From Bacteroidales bacterium (GTDB taxonomy: Bacteria; Bacteroidota; Bacteroidia; Bacteroidales; UBA932): 64,000 bases of DNA. Below are positions 8,810 through 17,052 of the stretch, piece after piece. Both the position numbers and the translations under genes were made by a program. The stretch is taken from NCBI GenBank assembly GCA_024693285.1, contig JAILLE010000014.1, positions 1 to 64,000 on the forward strand, in the 5' to 3' direction. Every line of letters begins with the position of its first letter. Position 1 is the first letter of the stretch. The notes under the pieces are model-generated. The model was not told the DNA's origin and did not search any database. It was given only the letters and a program-made list of their open reading frames with translations.

Positions 8810-10747
8810 ATGGCAGAAAAACGGACATTTGAGGAATATACCGACGCCAACATAAAGACCCTGGAGGGAGTTGAGCACATCCGGCGCAGACCGGGAATGT
8901 ACATCGGCCGCCTGGGCAACGGCTCCAACCCTGGAGACGGCATCTACGTTCTTCTAAAGGAGATCGTGGACAACTGTATCGATGAGTTTTCTGCCGGATA
9001 CGGTAATAAGGTGCTCATCGACATCGACGGGAAGCAGGTCAAAGTCAGGGACTTCGGCCGTGGTATCCCACTCGGTTCCGTCGTCAAGGCGACCAGTGAG
9101 CTCAACACTGGCGGCAAATTCGACGACAAGGTATTCAAGAAGTCCGTCGGTCTGAACGGAGTCGGAACCAAGGCTGTCAACGCCTTGTCCGAGAAATTCT
9201 ACGTGGAGTCATTCCGTGAGGGAGAGAGTTCATGGGCGACCTATGAGAGAGGAGAGCTGAAAGACAGCGGGAAGAAGGAGAAAGTCAACGAGAAAAACGG
9301 CACATTGGTGGTTTTCACCCCGGATAACGAGATGTTCGGAGGCTTCGAGTTCAACATGGACTATGTCGAGACCATGGTGAAGAACTATTCCTACCTCAAG
9401 AAAGGCCTGACCTTGACGTTGAACGGAGTGTCTTACAAGTCAGACAACGGACTGCTCGACCTCGTCAAGGAAAACATGTCCGAGACTCCTCTGTATGAGC
9501 CGATCCACCTCGAGGATGACGACATCGAAGTCGTGCTTACACACGGCAACTCCTACGGTGAGAATATCTCCTCTTTCGTCAACGGCCAGAACACCCGCGA
9601 CGGCGGCACGCACTTGGCTGCATTCAGGGAGGCCATTGCGAAGACCCTCAAGGACTATTTCAAGAAAGAGTACAAACCCGAGGACTGCCGTCAGGGCATC
9701 ATCGGAGCCATAAGCATCCAGATCCAGGAGCCTAATTTCGAGGGCCAGACCAAGACCAAGCTCGGCTCCACATACATGTGGGAGAAATACAAGACCGACG
9801 AGCACGGCAAAAAGATTCAGAATCCTGACGGGTCTCTGGAAATCGACAGGGGCCCGACAATCAGGTCATTTGTCAATGATTTCGTGGCCCGCCACCTGGA
9901 CAACTATCTCAGGATCCATCTGGACCTTGTACCTATTATTGAGAACAAGATCAAGGAGTCACAGGCGGAGCGTGAGGAAATCGCCGGTATCCAGAAGAAG
10001 ACACGTGAGAGGAACAAGAAGGCCAATGTCTACAACAAGAAACTCCGCGACTGTCGCTACCACTTCTGCGACAAGATGCCGAAGGACAAGGAGGATTTGG
10101 CCGAGAAAACCAGCATATTCATCACTGAGGGAGACTCCGCTTCCGGAACCATCACGAAGGTAAGGGACGCCAACTACCAGGCTGTGTTCAGTCTCCGTGG
10201 CAAACCGATCAACTGCTATAAGGAGAGCCGTAAGAGAGTGGCTGAGAATGAAGAGCTTAACCTGCTCATCTCCGCCCTCGGGGTCGAGGACGACCTTGAC
10301 AACCTCCGTTACAACAATATCATAGTCGCCACCGATGCTGATGACGACGGCATGCACATCAGGATGCTGGTATTGACTTTCTTCATGAAGTATTACCCGG
10401 ACCTGATAAGGAGAGGGCACGTTCATATCCTTCAGACTCCCCTGTTCAGGGTCGCCAACAAGAAAGAGAGACGATACTGCTACACATCAGAGGAAAAGGA
10501 GAAGGCCATCAAGGCTCTGAAGACAGCCGTACAGATCACTCGTTTCAAAGGTCTCGGAGAGATCTCCCCGGACGAGTTTGTCGGCTTCATCGGGGATGAA
10601 ATGAGACTTGACCTGGTCAAACTCTCGGACGAGGAGTCGATCTCGGACATCATGGAGTTCTATATGGGCGACAACACGATTGACCGCCAGAACTTCATCA
10701 GGGCCAACCTGAAATCCGAGGAAGAATTGGAAGACGTTAACATCTAA
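8810..10747 (+). CDS. parE: DNA topoisomerase IV subunit B (type IIA ATPase/TOPRIM subunit)
   Basis: A 645-residue type IIA topoisomerase B subunit. The GHKL ATPase site is seen as EIVDNCIDEF, DFGRGIPLG and GLNGVGTKAVNAL; the TOPRIM site as EGDSASG (440-446) and DADDDG (509-514). The N-terminal GRLGNG..DGIYVLLKE block is characteristic of the Bacteroidota ParE rather than GyrB. With ParC it decatenates replicated chromosomes. parC is not adjacent; an acyltransferase and an acyl ligase follow after 12 nt and 11 nt in the same direction, so parE heads an operon of mixed function. The distinction from GyrB rests on the N-terminal signature and absence of the GyrB insert. Confidence 0.88.
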   Translation: MAEKRTFEEYTDANIKTLEGVEHIRRRPGMYIGRLGNGSNPGDGIYVLLKEIVDNCIDEFSAGYGNKVLIDIDGKQVKVRDFGRGIPLGSVVKATSELNTGGKFDDKVFKKSVGLNGVGTKAVNALSEKFYVESFREGESSWATYERGELKDSGKKEKVNEKNGTLVVFTPDNEMFGGFEFNMDYVETMVKNYSYLKKGLTLTLNGVSYKSDNGLLDLVKENMSETPLYEPIHLEDDDIEVVLTHGNSYGENISSFVNGQNTRDGGTHLAAFREAIAKTLKDYFKKEYKPEDCRQGIIGAISIQIQEPNFEGQTKTKLGSTYMWEKYKTDEHGKKIQNPDGSLEIDRGPTIRSFVNDFVARHLDNYLRIHLDLVPIIENKIKESQAEREEIAGIQKKTRERNKKANVYNKKLRDCRYHFCDKMPKDKEDLAEKTSIFITEGDSASGTITKVRDANYQAVFSLRGKPINCYKESRKRVAENEELNLLISALGVEDDLDNLRYNNIIVATDADDDGMHIRMLVLTFFMKYYPDLIRRGHVHILQTPLFRVANKKERRYCYTSEEKEKAIKALKTAVQITRFKGLGEISPDEFVGFIGDEMRLDLVKLSDEESISDIMEFYMGDNTIDRQNFIRANLKSEEELEDVNI

Positions 10748-10759
10748 TGAGTTAAGAAT

Positions 10760-11320
10760 ATGACACGCTGGGCAAGATTCTGCGGATGGATGCTTAAGAA
10801 GATGGGATGGACTGTTGTCGGAGGCCCTGTGCCCGAGAAAAAAGCCATCATTCTGGGAGTTCCTCATACCTCGGCGATGGATTTTGTCGTCTCGTACTTG
10901 TTTTACACCCAATTCGGTGCCCAGAAGGCCCATGTGATGATCAAGAAAGAGTTCTTCTTCTGGCCTATAGGACCGCTTATCAAGAAGATGGGAGCCATCC
11001 CCGTAGACCGTAGCAACGCCACATCTCTCGTCAAGAGCATGATTGAGCAGATGGAAGACAAGGATACCTTTATCCTCGCAATAGCGCCGGAAGGCACCCG
11101 TAAAGCTACCAAGAAGTGGAAGACAGGCTATCATCTGATCGCCAAAACAGCGAACGTGCCTGTTTACCTAGGCTATTTCGACTGGGGCCGAAAAAGGGTC
11201 AGCGCCGGGGAGAAAGTAGAGCTTACTGATGACGCCAGGGCCGATACCGACAGGATCCAGGCGATATATGAGTCGATGCACCTTCAGGGCAAAAACCCCG
11301 AAGGTTTCATAACCCATTAA
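10760..11320 (+). CDS. PlsC-family lysophospholipid acyltransferase
   Basis: A 186-residue acyltransferase, short for 1-acylglycerol-3-phosphate acyltransferases. The catalytic HX4D motif is HTSAMD (His36, Asp41), followed by the glycerol-phosphate binding motif EGTR (111-114) in LAIAPEGTRK. No clear membrane-spanning segment is present apart from hydrophobic patches near residues 30-50 and 65-75, so it may be membrane-associated. It lies between parE and an acyl-CoA/ACP ligase, 11 nt before the latter. The pair resembles a split version of the E. coli Aas protein (acyltransferase plus acyl-ACP synthetase), suggesting reacylation of lysophospholipids with scavenged fatty acid; this is inference. 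Confidence 0.85.
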   Translation: MTRWARFCGWMLKKMGWTVVGGPVPEKKAIILGVPHTSAMDFVVSYLFYTQFGAQKAHVMIKKEFFFWPIGPLIKKMGAIPVDRSNATSLVKSMIEQMEDKDTFILAIAPEGTRKATKKWKTGYHLIAKTANVPVYLGYFDWGRKRVSAGEKVELTDDARADTDRIQAIYESMHLQGKNPEGFITH

Positions 11321-11331
11321 TATTTAAAAAC

Positions 11332-13023
11332 ATGTCCATTAAAGGCCTTTTAAAGCAAAGCAGGGAGAATTACGTGACCACCCTCTCGAAACTGTTCGAG
11401 ATGGCGACCGACACATTCGCGAAGAGGCCTCTCTCTCGCTTCGTGGACGGAGGTCAGGAGTATACTTACGAGAGTTTCAAACATAAATGTCTGGAACTGT
11501 CCCAACGATTCAATCGATTCGGAATCAGCGCTGGAGACAAGGTGGCTATCCTCTCCAACAATATGCCCAACTGGACTGTGGCGATGTTCTCATGCGTGCC
11601 GTTCGGTAGGGTCACGGTTCCGATTCTCCCGGATTCCTCTGAGAGCGAGGTCACGAACATCCTTACCCATTCCGAGTGCAAAGCCATATTCATCTCGAAT
11701 AGGCTCATGAAGAAGCTCTCCGACGAGGTGAGGGAAAAGCTGACTCTCGTAATCGACATCGAGACTTTCGAGTTCATCCAGAAAGACGACCAGGCTTTCA
11801 CTTGTGAGGGCCACTCATCAGAACCACAAGCGGACGATCTCGCATCTATAATATACACCTCTGGAACCTCTGGCAACGCCAAGGGTGTCATGCTGAGCCA
11901 CAGGAACTTCTGCCAGAACATCATAGCCGCCTTCCACGCCCAGCCAGCCGGGAAAAAGGATCGCTGGCTCTCGATTCTGCCGATGTCCCACACCTACGAG
12001 ATGGCGTTCAGCGTACTGTATCCCCTATTTGTGGGAGGATGCGTATATTATATCAAGAAACCGCCGACACCATCGATTCTGATGGCGGCCATGAAAAAGG
12101 TCCGGCCCACAATTATGTGCGCCGTGCCACTTATCATAGAGAAGGTCTACAAAAACAGCGTCGTCCCTACCGTAGAGAAAAGCCGTACCCTGTCCTGGAT
12201 GAAAAAGAAAATGCCAAGGGTTCTATATTGGCTTGTCGGAAAGAAACTGTACAAATCCTTCGGCGGAAAGCTAAAGTTCTTCGGGATAGGTGGTTCCAAG
12301 CTGGATTCGACAGTTGAGGATTTCCTCAACAAAGCCCGCTTCCCGTATGCTATCGGCTATGGCCTGACGGAGACTGCCCCGCTGATCACCAACGCATGTG
12401 TCGGAAAAACGGTGGTTGGTTCTATCGGTGTCCCTGCCTACAATGTCGAGGTCAAACTCCAGAATGTCGACCCGGCCACAGGAGAGGGCGAGATCATCGC
12501 TAAAGGCGACAACGTCATGCTGGGATATTACCGTGATCCAGAGCGCACCCGCGCGGCGCTGACTGATGACGGATGGTTCAGGACCCATGATCTCGCCTGC
12601 ATGGATTCAAAGGGACGGTACTACATAAAGGGCCGCCTCGGCAACATGATTGTGGGGCCTTCTGGAGAGAATATCTACCCCGAGGAGATCGAGCAGGTGA
12701 TCAACAACATGCGCGGGGTAAACGAGTCAATCGTCATAGAAAGAGACGGAAAACTCGTGGCGCTGGTGAAATTTGACGATGATATCATCGACTGGGACGC
12801 CCTCGAGAAAGAGGAGAAGTTCTTTGAGAATCTCGAGAACTGGAAGAAGAAGGTGATGGAATATGTCAATAAACGAGTCGGCAAGCAATCCAACATCGGA
12901 GAGGTCAACGCCATGAAGGAAGACTTCGAGAAGACGGCGACCCAGAAGATCCGTCGCTTCAAGTACAAGTCCTTCAAACCGGAGGATGACAAACCTTCGG
13001 ACGAGTCTAAGACCGAAGAATAG
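11332..13023 (+). CDS. AMP-forming long-chain fatty acid-CoA/ACP ligase
   Basis: A 563-residue member of the adenylate-forming superfamily. Motifs in order: the phosphate-binding loop YTSGTSGNAKG (175-185), the His-containing MSHTYE segment, GYGLTETAPL (A5), GWFRTHDLACMD (A7) and GRLGNMIVGPSGENIYPEEIE (A8), with a Lys-rich C-terminal domain after it. It would activate a fatty acid with ATP and pass it to CoA or ACP at the cytoplasmic membrane. The preceding gene is an acyltransferase. The C-terminus ends in a charged, disordered tail (EDDKPSDESKTEE). It meets the TerD-like gene tail to tail with a 2-nt gap and no intrinsic terminator. Chain length and acceptor are not decidable here. Confidence 0.9.
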   Translation: MSIKGLLKQSRENYVTTLSKLFEMATDTFAKRPLSRFVDGGQEYTYESFKHKCLELSQRFNRFGISAGDKVAILSNNMPNWTVAMFSCVPFGRVTVPILPDSSESEVTNILTHSECKAIFISNRLMKKLSDEVREKLTLVIDIETFEFIQKDDQAFTCEGHSSEPQADDLASIIYTSGTSGNAKGVMLSHRNFCQNIIAAFHAQPAGKKDRWLSILPMSHTYEMAFSVLYPLFVGGCVYYIKKPPTPSILMAAMKKVRPTIMCAVPLIIEKVYKNSVVPTVEKSRTLSWMKKKMPRVLYWLVGKKLYKSFGGKLKFFGIGGSKLDSTVEDFLNKARFPYAIGYGLTETAPLITNACVGKTVVGSIGVPAYNVEVKLQNVDPATGEGEIIAKGDNVMLGYYRDPERTRAALTDDGWFRTHDLACMDSKGRYYIKGRLGNMIVGPSGENIYPEEIEQVINNMRGVNESIVIERDGKLVALVKFDDDIIDWDALEKEEKFFENLENWKKKVMEYVNKRVGKQSNIGEVNAMKEDFEKTATQKIRRFKYKSFKPEDDKPSDESKTEE

Positions 13024-13025
13024 CC

Positions 13026-14870
13026 TTATTCAGCGAATAGCTTTATCAGAGTGTCCTTGTGCAGGTCGGAGAGATCAAGGTCAGGGTACTCATAATCAGC
13101 TGCTTCCCTAAAACCTGCCTTCAGCATCAATGTCTTTAGATCCACAAAGCACTTGGACTTGAGGGCGATAATGGCGGCTTTGTCGCTGGCGTCCATACTT
13201 GAGCTCACACGGGAGTTCCCCACGCCCAGGCTCATCAGGAATATCTTTCCTCCACTAACAGCGGCGATCATGGATTGGCGAAGGTCAGAAAACAGGTCCT
13301 CATTGACAACCATGTTGTTCGGATCAACCATATATCCTCTCTTCAGTTCGACAATCTCCTCCTGCCCGAAGAAGAAGCGGAAACGGCTTCCCGGTTCACC
13401 GTTGTAACGATTGCAAAATATGATACCGTCGTCGCTGGTTCCTTTGCAATAAAGGATCTCACTGGCTTCGGGGTCAGCGTTGGTCAAATCACCGGAATAA
13501 ACCGCATGACCGGTGTTATAGGAACTGTTCCAACCAATCTTATGCCCACCGAGATTGACGAAACTGATGTCGAAATCGTGTGTTCCCCACTCGTTGCGCC
13601 AGTATATTCCGAAGAAATTATTCTCGCTGAGAGGATACCACGACCCAAACGGATAGTTGCCGATGAAATTCTTCTCGGATGAAGGGCAAGCCAGGACAAC
13701 CTTCGCCGGGAACTTCACAGAACACGCCTTAGGGGCGATAATACCAATTAGTTTATTCTCAAAAAGAGTGGATAACGATGTGTAATAATTTTTCAAGTCT
13801 GCGTAAGATGCTTCGGCCGAAGGAGTCACAAAGGTTTTCCCGTTACGGATGATGTACATTCGTTTGGTCGGGTTATCCAACATCAAAAGCCGCTCCCTGA
13901 CGGTCTGAAGCAAAGAGACTGTCTTGAAAGCGTTCAGGGTCGCAAGGCGGTTGGATATCTCTTCGAGAGGGCGTTCCACTGCAAGGATGGTCTCCCAATA
14001 ACCTGGCTTCAATGGCTTATGTAGCCTTTCAGCCTTTCTGCGGATCTGGTTGATCACCTTTCTTGAGGCGGAAGGCTCGGTCACCATCTCCTTCTTTTCA
14101 GTGTCATAGAACTTGGTAACGTGGGTCCTGAAGGCAAGGAACAAATCCTTGAAACGATAGAAAACAGAAGCCAACGAATCCCTTTCCGCCTCTGTCAACT
14201 TATTGAAATCAAACTGGGCGGCGGTTTGCTTGATTCGCCTAATAAGATCCTTGTTCTTTATCAGCAGGGTCATTCCCGTCGACTCATAGACAATGAACCT
14301 GAACAGAGCCACAGGGTCTGAAGGCCTGATCCCAAGAGCTGAGGAAAGGACAGATAGAGCCTCCCGGTTGCGGACGGAATCTATATCCAATTTGACCTCA
14401 GGACGTGCTTTGTGATATTCCACAATAGCCCCGCAAATAGCCTTGACCGTCACAGGGTTGAGGGCTATCCCTGAAGATACGATGCCCATGCAACGCTGGT
14501 ACAGCTCATCCTCGGTTATCTTCCCTATCAGAGTGTACTTCCTGAATTCCGGAGCCTCAGCGCCATCGTTCGGCACATAACCGTTACCATCCATAGTGTA
14601 GCCGGAGCCATAAGTCGAGGCATAATGCGTCACCTGATCCAGAAAAAGCTCCCACCTATCCTTAGAGACCACATCATCCCAAGTTTTGTAGAAAGTCGAA
14701 TTGGGGTCGACGGCCTCAGTCTTGATGAACATAGCCACATCCTCATTCAGGACATCGGGATGGATGATATAGCCTCTCTTAAGAGCCTCTGTCTGAAGAG
14801 CTTCCGGCTCCTTTACCAATTGGGAGGAAGTTGTGACCGCCTTGAAGAATTTTATAAGAGTAGGGTGCAT
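13026..14870 (-). CDS. Large protein with a C-terminal TerD-like domain
   Basis: About 614 residues from the ATG at 14870; a TTG six bases upstream is less likely. I do not recognise the N-terminal half. Residues about 400-490 resemble the TerD-like domain of MXAN_6230/SCO0854-type proteins: WRNEWGTHDFDISFVNLGG, then HKIGWNSSYN and YSGDLTNADPEASEILYC, i.e. the DxDxS and HSGDLT-like blocks. A short motif occurs twice, LKRGYIIHPDVLNEDV (30-45) and LKRGYMVDPNNMVVNEDL (509-526). There is no signal peptide, so it is cytoplasmic. TerD domains bind calcium and belong to stress/phage-defence modules, but no other ter gene is visible. A structured leader precedes it. Confidence 0.65.
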   Translation of the reverse strand: MHPTLIKFFKAVTTSSQLVKEPEALQTEALKRGYIIHPDVLNEDVAMFIKTEAVDPNSTFYKTWDDVVSKDRWELFLDQVTHYASTYGSGYTMDGNGYVPNDGAEAPEFRKYTLIGKITEDELYQRCMGIVSSGIALNPVTVKAICGAIVEYHKARPEVKLDIDSVRNREALSVLSSALGIRPSDPVALFRFIVYESTGMTLLIKNKDLIRRIKQTAAQFDFNKLTEAERDSLASVFYRFKDLFLAFRTHVTKFYDTEKKEMVTEPSASRKVINQIRRKAERLHKPLKPGYWETILAVERPLEEISNRLATLNAFKTVSLLQTVRERLLMLDNPTKRMYIIRNGKTFVTPSAEASYADLKNYYTSLSTLFENKLIGIIAPKACSVKFPAKVVLACPSSEKNFIGNYPFGSWYPLSENNFFGIYWRNEWGTHDFDISFVNLGGHKIGWNSSYNTGHAVYSGDLTNADPEASEILYCKGTSDDGIIFCNRYNGEPGSRFRFFFGQEEIVELKRGYMVDPNNMVVNEDLFSDLRQSMIAAVSGGKIFLMSLGVGNSRVSSSMDASDKAAIIALKSKCFVDLKTLMLKAGFREAADYEYPDLDLSDLHKDTLIKLFAE

Positions 14871-14874
14871 AATC

Positions 14875-14947
14875 AAAAAAAAGGACCGCGGAAAGTAAAA
14901 GTATAGCCCGAAGGCTAACAGGAAAAAAGGAACTTTCTATGCGGTCC
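14875..14947 (-). ncRNA. Structured leader or terminator-like element directly before the TerD-like gene
   Basis: On the minus strand an outer stem (14947-14941 with 14889-14883, GGACCGC/GCGGTCC) continues after a small internal loop into a 6-bp helix (14937-14932 with 14896-14891). The enclosed loop holds a hairpin TAGCC-TTCG-GGCTA (14917-14904), i.e. a C(UUCG)G tetraloop. Eight T follow at 14882-14875, and the ATG lies 4 nt further. No gene lies upstream on this strand, so it is either an attenuator/leader or a very short RNA. No known riboswitch class is recognised. Confidence 0.5.
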
Positions 14948-14966
14948 AAGTCAACATTTGTTGTAC

Positions 14967-14997
14967 GCAATATAGGCATTATTCCAAAGAATCGCAA
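14967..14997 (-). promoter_or_regulatory. Candidate promoter for the TerD-like gene leader
   Basis: On the minus strand TTG (14997-14995) is followed after 20 nt by TATATTGC (14974-14967), two mismatches from TAnnTTTG. The transcript would begin near 14960, include a small CAACAAATGTTG hairpin and then the structured leader. Confidence 0.4.
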
Positions 14998-15042
14998 TAA
15001 AAAAGAAAAATGACTATATTAGTGCGATCAGAATAAAAAGAA

Positions 15043-15681
15043 ATGAGAGTCATATTAACAGGAGCCACCGGATACGTCGGAGAGGGTGTTTTGCTTGAAT
15101 GCTTGAATAATCCCGAGATCACCAGGGTATTGAGTGTTAGCCGCCGTCCTTGCGGTCACGTGCATCCTAAGCTCAGGGAATATATAATCAGTGACTTCAT
15201 GGCCCTTCAGAAGGGTGATCCCGCGCTGCAGGGTTATGACGCCGTCTTTTTCTGCGCCGGAATAAGCAGTGTGGGAATGAAAGAGGAAAAGTACAAGATA
15301 ATCAGCCATGATATCCCGCTCCATTTTGCCGACATTGTGGAGCCTAAGGAAAAGATGACCTTCGTTTATGTCAGCGGAGCCGGCAACTACAACCACACCG
15401 ATCAGATGTGGGTACGAGTCAAGAAAAGCACCGAGGACGCCCTGGCTCGCAAAGGATTCAAGGGATCGTTCAACTTCCGTCCGGCGATCATGTGGCGCTA
15501 CAAAGGCCAGCTCCATATCCAGAGAATGCAATATGTGTTCTGGGCTCTTTATCCCCTGATGAAGCTCTTGGGGCTCTGGAATACCATGTCTGAAGTCGGC
15601 AGGGCGATGATCGCCGTCTCCCGGGACGGCTACAGGGTCCGGGAGATAGAAGTCAGGGACATAATAGAACTAGCGAAATAA
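15043..15681 (+). CDS. Atypical short-chain dehydrogenase / NAD(P)-binding epimerase-like protein
   Basis: A 212-residue Rossmann protein with the nucleotide-binding motif GATGYVGEG at residues 7-15 near the N-terminus, preceded by MRVILT. It fits the atypical SDR group (YbjT/HTATIP2-like): short, with YVSGAGNYN in place of a classic catalytic YxxxK and a conserved FNFRPAIMWR segment. Substrate unknown; cytoplasmic. It is a single gene diverging from the TerD-like gene and converging with rplI. Intact by length. Confidence 0.8.
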   Translation: MRVILTGATGYVGEGVLLECLNNPEITRVLSVSRRPCGHVHPKLREYIISDFMALQKGDPALQGYDAVFFCAGISSVGMKEEKYKIISHDIPLHFADIVEPKEKMTFVYVSGAGNYNHTDQMWVRVKKSTEDALARKGFKGSFNFRPAIMWRYKGQLHIQRMQYVFWALYPLMKLLGLWNTMSEVGRAMIAVSRDGYRVREIEVRDIIELAK

Positions 15682-15711
15682 AAAAGCGGCGTCGGAAACC
15701 CGACGCCGCTT
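15680..15711 (-). terminator. Terminator of the rpsF-rpsR-rplI operon
   Basis: Twelve-bp perfect hairpin (arms 15684-15695 and 15700-15711, AAGCGGCGTCGG and its complement), followed on the minus strand by T6 (15685-15680). It begins 21 nt after the rplI stop. On the plus strand there is no T tract, so stopping of the 15043 gene is less certain. Confidence 0.9.
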
Positions 15712-15732
15712 AGCGAATTCTCACGTGAGATC

Positions 15733-16179
15733 TTAGGCCTCAGCCTCGACAACAAACTTGAGAGCAGCCTTGATGGCCTTGTAAACCTTGACGGTTCCCT
15801 CGTACTCTCCAAGAGCCTTGATGTCATCAGGGATGGTGATGCTCTTCTTGTCAACATCGATCCCAGCGGCCTTCAGAGCCTCTTCGATCTGGGCGCTGGT
15901 GACAGATCCGTAGATCTTACCAGCCTCGCTCACCTTGACAGCGACCTTTACAGGCGCGGCCTCGATCTTGGCGGCGATAGCCTCAGCGTCAGCGATAAGC
16001 TTAGCCTCTTTGTGAGCCCTCTGGCGCTTTGTCTCCTCAAGCTGCTTGATAGCAGAAGGAGTGGCGACAATCGCGAATCCCTGGGGAATAAGGTAGTTCA
16101 GTCCGTAACCACCCTTAACCTCTACCACATCACCGGCCTCGCCGAGATTGGCAACTTCTTTCTTAAGTATGATTTTCAT
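15733..16179 (-). CDS. rplI: 50S ribosomal protein L9
   Basis: A 148-residue protein, the usual length. The N-terminal rRNA-binding domain begins MKIILKKEVANLGEAGDVVEVKGGYGLNYLIPQ, with the L9 signature G.GDVVEVKGGYGLNYL, followed by the long connecting helix (KQLEETKRQRAHKEAKLIA) and the C-terminal domain with KIYGSVTSAQIEEAL. It binds the base of the L1 stalk region of 23S rRNA. Third gene of the conserved rpsF-rpsR-rplI order; it starts 15 nt after rpsR and is followed by a strong terminator. Confidence 0.97.
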   Translation of the reverse strand: MKIILKKEVANLGEAGDVVEVKGGYGLNYLIPQGFAIVATPSAIKQLEETKRQRAHKEAKLIADAEAIAAKIEAAPVKVAVKVSEAGKIYGSVTSAQIEEALKAAGIDVDKKSITIPDDIKALGEYEGTVKVYKAIKAALKFVVEAEA

Positions 16180-16194
16180 GATCGCGCTCTCCTA

Positions 16195-16473
16195 TTATTT
16201 AAGAAGGTCAGTGACATACGGAAGCAGAGCGAGGGAACGGGCCCTCTTGACGGCCTTGGCGACCTTTCTCTGGAACTTCAGGGAAGTACCGGTGATACGG
16301 CGGGGAAGGATCTTACCCTGCTCGTTGAGGAACTTCTTAAGGAACTCAGGGTCCTTGTAATCAACATACTTGATACCAGCCTTCTTGAAACGGCAGTATT
16401 TCTTCTTCCTGACCTCGACTGTAGGAGGGTTCAGATAGCGGATTCCAGCATTCTGGGCTTCATTCTGTGCCAT
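16195..16473 (-). CDS. rpsR: 30S ribosomal protein S18
   Basis: A 92-residue basic protein with the S18 core [36 protein letters not shown] and [22 protein letters not shown]18 pairs with S6 on the platform of the small subunit. It lies between rpsF and rplI with 17-nt and 15-nt gaps. One cysteine (C27) remains from the zinc-binding pattern of some S18 proteins, so this is the zinc-free form. Confidence 0.97.
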   Translation of the reverse strand: MAQNEAQNAGIRYLNPPTVEVRKKKYCRFKKAGIKYVDYKDPEFLKKFLNEQGKILPRRITGTSLKFQRKVAKAVKRARSLALLPYVTDLLK

Positions 16474-16490
16474 AGTGATTTCCTCCTTGA

Positions 16491-16946
16491 TTATTCGTTA
16501 ACGGTTTCATTGGTTTCCTCAGCATCGGCGGGATCTTCAATATCCTCGACGATAGGCTCTACGGGAGCGACAGGCTCAGCGACGGGCTCCTCAACCTTGG
16601 GAGCGGCAGCGGCCTTGGCCCTGTTCTGACGACGGCGCTCGGCGTATTCGACAGCGTCCTTGTCAAGAGCGACGGTCAGGAACCTGATGATCCTCTCATC
16701 ACGGAAATACTGGGTCTCGAGGACCTCGACGAAAGAGGGATCAGCCTGGAACTGGATAAGATAATAGAAGCCAGAGGTCTTGTGCTGGATCGGATAAGCC
16801 AGCTGGCGGAGGCCCCAGTCTTCCTCGTACACGACCTCACCACCATTGTCGGCGATGAGCTTGGTGTACTTGGCAACCGCTTCCTTCATCTGTTGTTCAG
16901 ACAAAACGGGAGTAGCGATGAAAACGGTCTCGTACTGTTTTAACAT
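16491..16946 (-). CDS. rpsF: 30S ribosomal protein S6
   Basis: A 151-residue protein: the S6 ferredoxin-like domain covers about residues 1-100 ([63 protein letters not shown]). The last 45 residues are an acidic, Ala/Pro/Glu-rich extension ([17 protein letters not shown]), common in Bacteroidota. It heads the operon behind a good promoter and a hairpin at the 5' end of the transcript (16979-17016) that may give S6:S18 feedback control. Confidence 0.97.
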   Translation of the reverse strand: MLKQYETVFIATPVLSEQQMKEAVAKYTKLIADNGGEVVYEEDWGLRQLAYPIQHKTSGFYYLIQFQADPSFVEVLETQYFRDERIIRFLTVALDKDAVEYAERRRQNRAKAAAAPKVEEPVAEPVAPVEPIVEDIEDPADAEETNETVNE

Positions 16947-16978
16947 TTTGTTGTAAATTTTTGATAATTAATAAAATA

Positions 16979-17016
16979 CAGCCCTTTTGGGAACGTATGC
17001 CAACCCAAAAGGACTG
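16979..17016 (-). promoter_or_regulatory. Hairpin between pepD and rpsF: terminator and/or rpsF leader
   Basis: Thirteen-bp inverted repeat (17016-17004 and 16991-16979, arms CAGTCCTTTTGGG/CCCAAAAGGGCTG, one wobble pair, 12-nt loop). Downstream on the minus strand is only an interrupted T tract (TATTTTATT). The rpsF promoter lies directly upstream, so rpsF transcripts would begin inside the first arm and fold most of it. It can be the terminator of pepD, an rpsF leader, or both. Confidence 0.7.
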
Positions 17017-17047
17017 CAAATTTAGCAATTATTTCCTAAAATGCAAA
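17017..17047 (-). promoter_or_regulatory. Promoter of the rpsF-rpsR-rplI operon
   Basis: On the minus strand TTTG (17047-17044) is separated by 19 nt from a perfect -7 element TAAATTTG (17024-17017). It sits at the stop codon end of pepD. The predicted start near 17010 falls in the following hairpin. The sequence from the -7 element onward (TTTGCAGTCC) is identical to that of the rplS promoter. Confidence 0.85.
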
Positions 17048-17052
17048 AAGAA

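Noticed and set aside
13026..15681. Prophage or defence island around the TerD-like gene
   Set aside because: No integrase, phage structural gene, nuclease or other ter gene is present; both flanks are housekeeping operons.
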